From positions 1 through 21,475 of the forward strand of contig DYFG01000013.1 in the NCBI GenBank assembly GCA_020725315.1: a stretch of 21,475 nucleotides of DNA, read 5' to 3'. The DNA comes from Nitrosotalea sp. GTDB taxonomy: Archaea; Halobacteriota; Syntropharchaeia; Alkanophagales; Methanospirareceae. Shown one piece after another: positions 1-6,904 of the stretch (position 1 is the stretch's first letter; every line of letters starts with the position of its first letter). A model generated the notes under the pieces. The model ran no database searches and had not been told where the DNA came from. It was given only the letters and a program-made list of their open reading frames with translations. The translations under genes were made by a program, and so were the position numbers.

Positions 1-1
1 G

Positions 2-97
2 AATGGTCAGCGCGTCATTGAGGCACTGAGACTGGCACTGAGCGGGACACCTTATCTTCCTCCTAGCCTTTGTGTGCAACCTGCGTTAGCAGGCTGA
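2..97 (+). CDS. Possible C-terminal end of a gene entering from the left edge
   Basis: An open frame runs from the window edge to TGA at 95-97 and would encode about 31 residues with an amphipathic stretch (RVIEALRLALSGTPYLP). A short inverted repeat (CCTGC-GTTA-GCAGG, 80-93) lies over its end and a T-run follows at about 109-117, which could act as a terminator. The family was not recognised. The same DNA read on the minus strand forms the aberrant tail of the flippase fragment, so the boundary between two unrelated sequences probably lies near 100-135. This is a weak call because the frame is short and has no visible start. Confidence 0.25.
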   Translation, partial: NGQRVIEALRLALSGTPYLPPSLCVQPALAG

Positions 98-447
98 GTA
101 GTCACAATTTTTTTTAAATCCCAATTCGAGTAAAAGGGAAAAATAAAAGAGATTGTAAGGCATGAATTTATCAGTTCTTCTTTGTCTTCTTGTTCCGGCA
201 GGAATCTCACTAAAGAGATGTCGAAACCTAAAAGCGAAAGCATTGAGATCAGGCCCATAGCAGCGATAATCGCAGATGCGAGACCTACGCCGGCAGTGGA
301 GTAAAACCTTGCGGCGATAAGCCAGAAGAAGCAGCAGGAGCCGGCGGATGTTGTGGAGGAGAGTATTAAAAAGTAGGCATTCTTGAAAAGAGGGTCGTTC
401 AGGTGCTGTTTCAGTTCTTTCCGATTTTTTGGTATCCAGAGGGTCAT
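52..447 (-). pseudogene. N-terminal fragment of a polysaccharide flippase (Wzx/MATE-like membrane protein)
   Basis: The ATG at 445-447 opens a 131-residue frame. The first roughly 105 residues look like the N-terminus of an O-antigen/polysaccharide exporter: a basic cytoplasmic start (WIPKNRKELKQHL), then two hydrophobic helices with small residues (FLILSSTTSAGS..., VGLASAIIAAMGLISML), then the loop SLVRFLPEQEDKEELINS and the start of a third helix. These exporters usually have about 400-500 residues and 12-14 helices, so roughly three quarters is missing. After the third helix starts (residue ~105) the sequence turns into non-membrane residues encoded by antisense DNA of another frame. This is probably a deletion or rearrangement remnant. 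Lipid-linked glycan export is inferred from family resemblance only. Confidence 0.55.
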
Positions 448-607
448 GTATCATTCCTTTTTTAAACCACGGATTAACACAGATTCTACTGATTTATTTC
501 TTTTCTATCACAAAAGCTTTTGTTAAGGGTAAACCAACGTAGTAGGGATGATGCAAAGGTTTTCATAGGTATATTCTTCCTTTTTCTTTAATTTAAAATA
601 CATGAAG

Positions 608-757
608 TTATGAGTTTTCTATTACGAATTCGAAATCTGACCTGATCTCTTGTATTACCGCGAAATGATTGTCAGTAGTTACAAGCTTCATATTTCTGTT
701 CAACGCTACCGCCGCTATTATTATATCAATTGCAGGTATTGGTTTTCCAATTTTCAT
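608..757 (-). pseudogene. vapC: C-terminal remnant of a VapC-type PIN-domain toxin
   Basis: A 49-residue frame begins at the ATG at 757 and ends at TAA 608-610. It carries the typical end of a PIN-domain ribonuclease: KPIPAIDIIIAAVAL (the conserved third acidic residue before an alanine-rich helix), then LVTTDNHFAVI and a short final strand. The first ~80-90 residues, which should carry the first catalytic Asp and the Glu, are absent. The frame overlaps the 3' end of vapB by 32 bases in another reading frame, as expected if a deletion joined the end of vapB to the end of vapC. The remnant should be inactive as a nuclease. Confidence 0.65.
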
Positions 758-980
758 ATAATCCCACCGCTTGTTCAAAGCTTATTTCCGGCAATTCCTT
801 CTCAAATTCACTTCCAAGCTCTTCAAGTAATTCCTCAGTTGTTACTTCAAGCTTACCCTCCTCTAAACGATAAACGTAATCCATAATAGCCTTCTTCACT
901 ACTTCGGTCCATCTGATTCCCTTATGCTCTTTCATCTTTTTATATACCTCTTCCGGTATCGAAAGTGTTATATCTGGCAT
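726..980 (-). CDS. vapB: VapB-type antitoxin
   Basis: This 84-residue protein starts MPDITLSIPEEVYKKMKEH and continues with a RWTEVVKKAIMDYV helix, the short strand plus two-helix pattern of archaeal VapB antitoxins that bind operator DNA as ribbon-helix-helix dimers. The acidic second half (LEVTTEELLEELGSEFEKE) is the toxin-binding arm. The last ~9 residues are read from DNA that encodes the VapC remnant in another frame, so the native tail has been replaced. In the family, VapB neutralises the VapC RNase and autorepresses its operon. Here no functional toxin remains beside it. A wHTH gene is divergent from it, with 97 bases between the starts. Confidence 0.7.
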   Translation of the reverse strand: MPDITLSIPEEVYKKMKEHKGIRWTEVVKKAIMDYVYRLEEGKLEVTTEELLEELGSEFEKELPEISFEQAVGLYENWKTNTCN

Positions 981-1077
981 AATAAAATATAGGCAGATCG
1001 GTATTTAAATTATTACTCTAATCAAAATATCATTGATAATCTCTCTTTTTACTGCTGGAATCAACTTATAAGGAAAA

Positions 1078-1410
1078 GTGTCTTCTGATGAATATCTTCC
1101 TGCTGATGAAAAGATAGTAGATTTAATTTCTAAAAGAGAAAAGGCCGATTTATTAAATAAAGGAGTATCTCTAGAATTGAAAATCCTTTCCTCCCTCTCT
1201 GAAACACCAATGAGGGAGGCAGAACTTGCAGAAAAAATTGGAATTTCTACTATGGCTCTAAGAAATCGAATATCCCCTCTCATTAAAAAAGGTATGGTAT
1301 ATATTAAAGAGGATAATAAAGAAAAAATATACGAATTTTTACCAGTAGATAAAAGAAAGGTATTTTTGGAGGATAGTGATGAAAAAGATTGGAAGGGATA
1401 CCACGATTAG
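1078..1410 (+). CDS. Winged-helix DNA-binding protein (putative regulator)
   Basis: A GTG start at 1078 follows an in-frame TAA at 1069-1071, with a weak AAGGA motif just upstream, and gives 110 residues. Residues ~32-95 read as a winged helix: LELKILSSLSE, MREAELAEKIGIS, TMALRNRISPLIKKG as recognition helix, and a wing (MVYIKEDNKEKIYEFLP). This resembles ArsR/MarR/TrmB-like archaeal regulators, but no effector-binding domain is visible. Its last 32 bases overlap the next gene, whose Shine-Dalgarno (GGAGGA, 1368-1373) lies inside this reading frame, so the two are probably translationally coupled. The N-terminus may have been shortened. The target is unknown. Confidence 0.6.
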   Translation: MSSDEYLPADEKIVDLISKREKADLLNKGVSLELKILSSLSETPMREAELAEKIGISTMALRNRISPLIKKGMVYIKEDNKEKIYEFLPVDKRKVFLEDSDEKDWKGYHD

Positions 1411-1810
1411 TCTTGCACTTCAAGGAAGTGCATTAAGAAAGAATTTTCAAAGCGCATGTGATATTCTTAATCAGGTAACTGATTGGTTTGTAATTGATAA
1501 TGTCCATTCCATAATTTTGGATGTAAAAAATAACGAGGGAAGGATGTTGTTTAACGAAGAGGAAATAAAAAAGATCCATAAAAAGGGGATCATTAAACGT
1601 TTAAAAGATAACAATGTAGAGATTATCGCGGGTATGAGAGTGCATGATTGCCTCGACGAAAGAGCATCTGGAAGGAGATCTGTATCCTTTGATGGAGTAG
1701 TACTCCATGATAGAGTTTGCCCAATTAGCCATGAGAATATGGATTATTTAATTAAGGTAGCGAAGCGTGCTAACGAAGATTTTGGGAGTGAACACTTTCA
1801 TCTAAATTAA
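1379..1810 (+). CDS. Unrecognised protein, probably the 5' part of a frameshifted gene
   Basis: ATG at 1379 is preferred over GTG at 1376 because GGAGGA (1368-1373) sits 5 bases before it. The product is 143 residues and belongs to no family I recognise. It mixes alpha and beta segments, including TDWFVIDNVHSIILDVKN, KRLKDNNVEIIAGMRVHD and VSFDGVVLHDRVCPISHEN. It stops at TAA 1808-1810. From 1792 another frame opens and continues with protein-like sequence (SWEHKREIFKEPELFADW) into the following ORF, which has no convincing start. A single-base indel near 1792-1807 would explain both halves. It is coupled to the upstream winged-helix gene, so the pair may form a regulator-effector unit. The function is unknown. 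Confidence 0.5.
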   Translation: MKKIGRDTTISLALQGSALRKNFQSACDILNQVTDWFVIDNVHSIILDVKNNEGRMLFNEEEIKKIHKKGIIKRLKDNNVEIIAGMRVHDCLDERASGRRSVSFDGVVLHDRVCPISHENMDYLIKVAKRANEDFGSEHFHLN

Positions 1811-1920
1811 GTTGGGAACATAAACGCGAAATTTTTAAGGAACCAGAATTATTTGCTGACTGGATCTTATGGGGAGCGGCTCAGCTCATAAATTTTGCTG
1901 CTCAGTTTAAGAGAAAAATC

Positions 1921-2310
1921 ATGAAATCGATACCGAAGGCAGCGATATCTATAGAAACAGATTTAAATCCTCTAAAGAATTATCACTTGGGAACCCTAAT
2001 TGAAGAGGGGCATCGATTAAGTAATTTTATAAAAGCATTTGATAAAGTATATCATCATATAGAACCACTCCAAATATTTTTTGATAAATCATCTGAAAGT
2101 CAAAAAATTTATTCTGATGAATTAAAAATATTGAAATATGTGATTGGTAAGATGAGATCCAGTGGATTGGATGATGGTTATACGTTTTGGGAGTTAAACT
2201 CTCGCTCAAATTTAGATAAAGCCATCGATTTAGCTAATTCCTTAGATGTAAAGGATATTGTATTCTACACAGGAGGGCAAAGGAGCATACTTGAGATGTT
2301 AAAGGTTTAA
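1921..2310 (+). CDS. Unrecognised protein, probably the 3' part of the same frameshifted gene
   Basis: The first ATG in this frame is at 1921 and gives 129 residues, but the open frame reaches back to 1792 and the added ~43 codons look like real protein (EIFKEPELFADWILWGAAQL), so the ATG is probably internal. No Shine-Dalgarno precedes 1921. Joined to the 1379-1810 part it would give about 310 residues. Visible features are YHLGTLIEEGHRLSNFIKAF, FDKSSESQKIYSDELKIL, and a final strand-rich segment (DVKDIVFYTGGQRSI). It ends at TAA 2308-2310, overlapping the convergent purC stop by four bases (TTAA). No family was recognised. Confidence 0.45.
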   Translation: MKSIPKAAISIETDLNPLKNYHLGTLIEEGHRLSNFIKAFDKVYHHIEPLQIFFDKSSESQKIYSDELKILKYVIGKMRSSGLDDGYTFWELNSRSNLDKAIDLANSLDVKDIVFYTGGQRSILEMLKV

Positions 2311-3206
2311 TCTCTTGCCCCCATTATTCTTTGAGCTAAGTTTATGTAAATATTTGATATTTTTTTAATCTCCTCATTGGAAAGAGGTGGTATTTCGGGC
2401 TCCGGATAGCCTTTTTCCCGAGCTCGATAAAGAGAGTCTTTATATCCATTCCGTCTATATATTTGCCTTACAAATTCCTTTGATAATTCTATACATTCTC
2501 CTTCTTCATATTTTTCCATGTCCCAAAACCTATCTTCATCGGCTGTTCCAAATACATCCACCAACATTAGATTTCTATCACTATCAAATGCAAACTCTTT
2601 TTTCCCGTCCACGTGTATTAAATCCCCTCTTTCAACTCTTTTCTCTATCTCTTTGTCAAGTCTGAGTATACATTCAAATACCTCTTCGAGTTGATTTTTA
2701 TCTAAACTTGAAATAGAAAGCGCTTCCTTCTCAGAGATAAGCCTATCAAACTTTTCTACCTTCGTAGATAAATCAAAAAAGGGCTCATGTAATTTTTCGC
2801 CATATTTGGGCATGGACTTAAACCCAAGCTTTTTATAGTCTATTTTTTCCTCTTTAATTCTATCATAAAGTGATCCTGCTATATAATGACGACAAATAAA
2901 CTCTATAGGGATAAGATAATTTTTTGCGTCTTTATTTATCTTATCATAGTCTTTGATAACATTCACTCTTTTGATCCTTATTCTAACATCACTGACCTGT
3001 TTAATGAAATGAGTATAAATATCCATTTCCTCTGCTTTTTTTAGCCAAAAAGTTGCCGTTCTGCATATTGATTCACCTTTTTTAGGGATTAGATTAGGAA
3101 TGGGTTTGTCAAAAACAGATATCCTATCTGTAAATTCAAACTCTACTTCGTCAATCCTTTCTGTGCCATAAATATCTTTCACGGATCCTTTGTTAATAAG
3201 TGTCAT
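2307..3206 (-). CDS. purC: Phosphoribosylaminoimidazole-succinocarboxamide synthase (SAICAR synthetase)
   Basis: This enzyme (EC 6.3.2.6) joins CAIR and aspartate with ATP to form SAICAR in cytosolic de novo purine synthesis. At 299 residues it is longer than the ~240-residue bacterial enzymes but complete. Family signatures are in order: GSVKDIYG near residue 7 (nucleotide-binding hairpin), FTDRISVFD at ~25, EFICRHYIAGSLYDR at ~102-116, LIHVDGKKEFAFD at ~196-208, and LVDVFGTADEDRFW at ~215-228, with the C-terminal SKEFVRQIYRR helix. No other pur gene is in the window. It converges on the unknown gene upstream in coordinates, and the two stop codons share a TTAA palindrome. A TATA-like box lies about 30 bases before the start. 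Confidence 0.93.
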   Translation of the reverse strand: MTLINKGSVKDIYGTERIDEVEFEFTDRISVFDKPIPNLIPKKGESICRTATFWLKKAEEMDIYTHFIKQVSDVRIRIKRVNVIKDYDKINKDAKNYLIPIEFICRHYIAGSLYDRIKEEKIDYKKLGFKSMPKYGEKLHEPFFDLSTKVEKFDRLISEKEALSISSLDKNQLEEVFECILRLDKEIEKRVERGDLIHVDGKKEFAFDSDRNLMLVDVFGTADEDRFWDMEKYEEGECIELSKEFVRQIYRRNGYKDSLYRAREKGYPEPEIPPLSNEEIKKISNIYINLAQRIMGARD

Positions 3207-3235
3207 ATTCCCTCTTCCTTAGTACTATTCTTGAA

Positions 3236-3245
3236 GTATATAAAA
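3236..3245 (-). promoter_or_regulatory. TATA-like box of purC
   Basis: On the minus strand TTTTATATAC is centred about 34 bases upstream of the purC ATG (3206). That places a predicted transcription start about ten bases before the ATG, giving a short leader as is common in archaea. A purine-rich AAGGAAGAGGG stretch sits between the box and the start. Confidence 0.4.
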
Positions 3246-3268
3246 TTTTGGTGGTGTTTCATCATCAG

Positions 3269-3340
3269 CTAAAATTCACCTCCAGCAGATATAACTTCTA
3301 CCTCACCCTTTATAAATCTTAAGTTATCTCTTATCATCAT
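3269..3340 (-). CDS. Possible 23-residue micro-ORF downstream of hsp20
   Basis: It begins 19 bases after the hsp20 stop on the same strand with GGAG ten bases before ATG (3338-3340), and ends at TAG 3269-3271. The product would be MMIRDNLRFIKGEVEVISAG plus three residues. It could be a small co-transcribed protein or the leftover start of a deleted gene. Only the ribosome-binding site and the plausible composition support it. Confidence 0.22.
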   Translation of the reverse strand: MMIRDNLRFIKGEVEVISAGGEF

Positions 3341-3359
3341 TCTTCCCTTTCTCCTAGTT

Positions 3360-3863
3360 TTACGATTTCTCCAGCTCGATCTCCAAGATACCGTTCTTAT
3401 ATCTCGATTTTAGCTCGCCTTTCACTGCTGCCGGAAGCTCTATATCCTTCTCATACTTCCTATCCCCTCTCTCTGCTCTGATCTTCAGGATATTCCCCTC
3501 TAACTCAGTTTTTATATCCTCTTCCTCCACCCCCGGCAGTTCCGCTATCACGCGCACCATATCCTTTTCATCAAAGACATCCACCAGTGGCTCCCGAACA
3601 TCTGTCTCCGGCACCGTTCCGAATTTCTCCACTATCGGTACCCCCGCTCCACCTATTCGTACTGATATGCCGTACATCCCCTTCAACTTCTTCGCTTTAT
3701 CAAATGAGATCTCGCCCACCTTCTCAAATTCACTCTTCCCTTCCTCTCTCATCTTTGCTACAGTGTCCATGAAATCGCCAAGCCCTTTCAGCAATCCACC
3801 AAAACCCAAGCCGAAATCTACAGTCGGCTCCTCCTCTTTTTCCTTCCTCTTCTTCTTTTCCAT
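3360..3863 (-). CDS. Hsp20/alpha-crystallin small heat-shock protein
   Basis: A 167-residue cytosolic holdase. Residues 1-15 are highly charged (KKKRKEKEEE), followed by a glycine-rich amphipathic segment (DFGLGFGGLLKGLGDFMD). The alpha-crystallin domain occupies about 88-166: REPLVDVFDEKDMVRVIAELPG, EEDIKTELEGNILKIRAE, and the end YKNGILEIELEKS. No C-terminal I-x-I extension follows. This glycine-rich type is typical of archaeal Hsp20 genes paired with cdc48, and cdc48 lies 110 bases upstream on the same strand. A strong GGAGGTG lies 13 bases before the ATG, longer than the usual spacing, and an AT-rich TATA-like tract precedes it, so the gene may also have its own promoter. It probably prevents aggregation of unfolded proteins that Cdc48 remodels (inference). 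Confidence 0.85.
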   Translation of the reverse strand: MEKKKRKEKEEEPTVDFGLGFGGLLKGLGDFMDTVAKMREEGKSEFEKVGEISFDKAKKLKGMYGISVRIGGAGVPIVEKFGTVPETDVREPLVDVFDEKDMVRVIAELPGVEEEDIKTELEGNILKIRAERGDRKYEKDIELPAAVKGELKSRYKNGILEIELEKS

Positions 3864-3973
3864 ATAATTAATATCACACCTCCATCCCCTTCAATGCCTT
3901 ATTTATTTAAAAACTTATATGCTCTTCCTTTGATTTAGCTCTTTATCGGCTTCCATTTTGTATGATTAAGCTC

Positions 3974-6058
3974 CTATTTCCTGCCCTCCTCTATCGCTCG
4001 CTTGAAATGTTCATCACGTATCTCAAATGAGAAAAGATCGTTATTCTTTTCGTCAAACTCCCTTATCGCAAGCATTGCTGCCCTATTGCAAACCGCTTTT
4101 ATATCCGCGCCGGTAAATCCTTCTGTCATCTTCGCCAGCTCCTCTAAGCGTATATCCTTCGAAATCGGCTTCTTCTTCGTATGAACCGTGAATATCTCGC
4201 GTCTCGCTCGCTCATCAGGTACTGGCAACTCAATGAGAATGTCAAATCTTCCGGGGCGGAGCAGTGCGGGGTCAACGATGTCGATGCGGTTCGTTGCTGC
4301 AAGCACAACAACACCCTTTAACTCTTCTAAGCCGTCCATCTCGGTCAGCATCTGTGATATCACCCGCTCAGTCACGCCTGAATCACCTCCATGCCCCCTT
4401 ATCGGTGCGATCGAATCAATCTCATCGAAGAATAAAATGCACGGAGTCGCCGCTCTCGCCTTCCTGAATATCTCTCTTACACCCCTTTCCGACTCACCCA
4501 CGTATTTTGATATCAGTTGCGGACCTTTAACCGAGATGAAATTTGATTGTGTCTCATTCGCAACCGCCTTCGCAATGAGCGTCTTTCCCGTGCCCGGAGC
4601 GCCGTGTAACAATATACCCTTCGGTGGCTTCATATCTGCATACTTGAAGATTTCCGGACGGCTCAACGGAAGCTCAACTGCTTCTATTATCGCTTGCTTC
4701 ACATCCTCTAAACCGCCCACATCTTCCCATCTCACATCGGGTACCTCCACAAAAACTTCTCTCAATGCTGATGGTTCTATCTCCATAAAAGCCTTCGTAA
4801 AATCTTCTCTTTCCACCCTTAGCCCCGAAAGTACCTCATAAGGTATGTAATCTTTGCTGAAGTCTATATGTGGAAGAACTTTCCGCAACGCATGCATTGC
4901 CGCCTCTCTACATAGTGCTGCAAGGTCTGCACCGACGTAACCATGCGTAATATTTGCAATCTCACCCAGGTTAACATTCTCGGTTAAAGGCATCCCTCTC
5001 ATATGTATCTCGAGTATTTCTTTTCTACCATCTCTGTCCGGAATGGGGATCTCTATCTCCCGGTCAAACCTTCCAGGTCTTCTTAACGCCGGATCCAGTA
5101 AGTTTGGCATGTTCGTTGCGGCAATCACAATGACCTGTCCTCTCTGCTTGAGCCCGTCCATCAAGGATAAGAGCTGCGCAACTATTCGTCGCTCTACCTG
5201 CTTCTCTCCGCCCATCTCCTCTCTCCTCGGCGCAATAGCATCTATCTCATCTAAAAATATGATTGAGGGTGCATTCCTCTCTGCATCCGCAAATATCTCT
5301 CGAAGCCGTGCTTCTGATTCACCGTAAAACTTACCCACTATCTCAGGACCGGTGACGAAGGTGAAATGGGCATCGGTTTCGTTTGCTACCGCCTTTGCAA
5401 TCAGTGTCTTTCCCGTTCCCGGCGGACCATATAGGAGGACACCCTTCGGCGGGTCAATCCCAACACGCTCAAATAATTCAGGGTACTTCAATGGAAGTTC
5501 AATCATCTCCCGTATCTTCTGCACCTGATTCCTGAGCCCGCCAACATCTTCATACGATACAAAGCCTCGTTTTCCTTCCTTATCCTTTATCCCCTTCCCC
5601 TGTATCTTTATTATCGTCTTTCTCGTGATTAGTCCCACCTCTGGATTGACATCTATGACGATGAAGTCGAAACGACCTCCAAAGATGTTCAGTCTTATCC
5701 TATCATCCTTACATACTGGCAGTCCCTCAAGCAATCGAGCATCTATCTCGCGCTGGATAAATTGCTCGAGTGGCTGCAGGACGACCATATTAGCACCCCC
5801 TATATCCGCTCTTTTGACTTCTACTTCTTCTTTTAGTCCTATTGATGTATTGTTCCTGATGATTCCATCTATCTGTATGGTTCCTTTACCTCTATCCTCA
5901 GGGAAAGAAGGCATCACCTTTGCATATGTCCTTCTACCCCCTACTATCTCAACGATGTCGCCAACGGTTACAGTCAATTTCTCCATGTAATCAGGGTCAA
6001 TCCGTGCGATTCCCCGTCCAACATCCCTAGTCTTTCCTTCTGATACACGGAGTTTCAT
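3974..6058 (-). CDS. cdc48: Cdc48/VCP-like tandem AAA+ ATPase
   Basis: A 694-residue unfoldase/segregase. Residues 1-~180 form the N-domain, starting with a double-psi-barrel segment (DVGRGIARIDPDYMEKL). D1 has Walker A GPPGTGKT at 211-218, Walker B IIFLDE at 266-271 and arginine-finger region RRPGRFDRE at ~327. D2 has Walker A GAPGTGKT at 486-493, Walker B ILFFDE at 541-546 and RPGRFD at ~601. All catalytic residues are present, so the protein is probably an active hexamer that extracts or unfolds proteins, in archaea often for the proteasome. No C-terminal HbYX proteasome-docking motif is visible (it ends IEEGRK). It is slightly shorter than the usual ~730-740 residues. hsp20 follows downstream, as in the Archaeoglobus heat-shock operon. 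Confidence 0.95.
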   Translation of the reverse strand: MKLRVSEGKTRDVGRGIARIDPDYMEKLTVTVGDIVEIVGGRRTYAKVMPSFPEDRGKGTIQIDGIIRNNTSIGLKEEVEVKRADIGGANMVVLQPLEQFIQREIDARLLEGLPVCKDDRIRLNIFGGRFDFIVIDVNPEVGLITRKTIIKIQGKGIKDKEGKRGFVSYEDVGGLRNQVQKIREMIELPLKYPELFERVGIDPPKGVLLYGPPGTGKTLIAKAVANETDAHFTFVTGPEIVGKFYGESEARLREIFADAERNAPSIIFLDEIDAIAPRREEMGGEKQVERRIVAQLLSLMDGLKQRGQVIVIAATNMPNLLDPALRRPGRFDREIEIPIPDRDGRKEILEIHMRGMPLTENVNLGEIANITHGYVGADLAALCREAAMHALRKVLPHIDFSKDYIPYEVLSGLRVEREDFTKAFMEIEPSALREVFVEVPDVRWEDVGGLEDVKQAIIEAVELPLSRPEIFKYADMKPPKGILLHGAPGTGKTLIAKAVANETQSNFISVKGPQLISKYVGESERGVREIFRKARAATPCILFFDEIDSIAPIRGHGGDSGVTERVISQMLTEMDGLEELKGVVVLAATNRIDIVDPALLRPGRFDILIELPVPDERARREIFTVHTKKKPISKDIRLEELAKMTEGFTGADIKAVCNRAAMLAIREFDEKNNDLFSFEIRDEHFKRAIEEGRK

Positions 6059-6267
6059 CTCTCAAACCCCAGGATATGCGAATATGAGAAATCAAATAAG
6101 AATCGTAATGCAATGTATTTATCAGAAGTCTCTAATAGAGAGCAAGAGTCCTCAATAAATTCACGCAATCTCGTTTCCGCAGCATTAATACCGTCCACCG
6201 TTCCCGGCATAGCAATATCCATCAGGATTAAATCGGGGCGGAGGAGTCTTGCTTTCTCCACATCCAT
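6055..6267 (-). pseudogene. Scrap of a response-regulator receiver domain
   Basis: About 30 residues (EKARLLRPDLILMDIAMPG, then TVDGINAAE; roughly 6180-6267) match the central beta3-alpha3 part of a CheY-like receiver, including the phospho-acceptor Asp in LILMD. The parts before and after are missing: upstream the DNA is the 3' end of the 217-aa gene in another frame, and downstream the frame continues with unrelated sequence until it overlaps the cdc48 start by four bases. A complete receiver needs ~120 residues, so this cannot fold as one. It is read as leftover DNA between two intact neighbours, and the cdc48 promoter must lie in or near this scrap. Confidence 0.6.
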
Positions 6268-6881
6268 TCCACAATATCCCTTTCCACATAATTATATATA
6301 AACACATCTATTTCTGATGATACATAAGGCGAGATAGTATGTGTCGCACCTATGAAGAGGATGCCGAGCATTCCTTCTCCCAAAGTCTCTTCTATCCTGC
6401 CTGCTATGTATCTGTCCCTCTCCTCCGTCACTTCATATAATCGCTTTTTATGTTTCTCCGCAAGCGTTTCCCTTTCATTAGCTGTCTTTGCACTGACGAT
6501 ATCCTTTAAAATCTCGTATTCCTCTTTAAGCAACTGAGCGTCTTCTGTCTTCTCCAATGTGGCACCGTTTCTAATCAAAGAGGAGACGATCTGGAAATTT
6601 TGGCTCCCCTTTTTTGCACATTCTTCCACGAGTTTAACCCCGAGTTCTCCCCCTATCGGGATACCATCTTGATAAATCTTCACCTTTTCCATATCAACAT
6701 CCTTTAGGATCCGCTCCAAGAGCTCGTTTAATCTCTTCCAGAATATATATACTTCCTTTCTGTGCCTCTCCCTCCTCTCTCTGCCCATTGCTTCTTCTAT
6801 TATCCGGGATATATCATTTCTTAACGAGCCCATCTCAGCTTCGCTGTGTGCAACAGGGATAATTAGCAGTTTCTTTTTCAT
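6228..6881 (-). CDS. Conserved-looking archaeal protein of unknown function
   Basis: 217 residues starting MKKKLLIIPVAHSEAEMGSL, a beta strand followed by a His/Glu-containing loop. The long charged helical middle (KRLNELLERILKDVDMEKV, EILKDIVSAKTANERETL) is followed by EERDRYIAGRIEETLGEG and the strand GILFIGATH. The last segment recalls the RD-x-x-(I/M)A...L-x-x-G...(V/I)GAxH pattern of TraB/PrgY-like proteins, but I would not assign it to that family on this basis. It begins 23 bases after the fae-hps stop on the same strand and is probably co-transcribed. Its last 40 bases overlap the response-regulator scrap, so the native C-terminus may have been changed by the same rearrangement. Confidence 0.6.
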   Translation of the reverse strand: MKKKLLIIPVAHSEAEMGSLRNDISRIIEEAMGRERRERHRKEVYIFWKRLNELLERILKDVDMEKVKIYQDGIPIGGELGVKLVEECAKKGSQNFQIVSSLIRNGATLEKTEDAQLLKEEYEILKDIVSAKTANERETLAEKHKKRLYEVTEERDRYIAGRIEETLGEGMLGILFIGATHTISPYVSSEIDVFIYNYVERDIVEWMWRKQDSSAPI

Positions 6882-6904
6882 TGTATTTCAATTATCCACA
6901 GAAC

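Noticed and set aside
448..607. 160-base stretch between flippase and vapC remnants
   Set aside because: A 26-codon minus-strand frame with a weak purine-rich leader is present (MKTFASSLLRW), but it does not look like a conserved protein. Nothing else is recognisable there.
1005..1283. 92-residue minus-strand ORF
   Set aside because: It is antisense to the winged-helix gene, which has the better protein pattern and couples to the next gene.
4188..4841. 217-residue plus-strand ORF opposite cdc48
   Set aside because: It is an antisense shadow of the conserved D2 AAA domain, rich in Ser and Pro as typical of such shadows.
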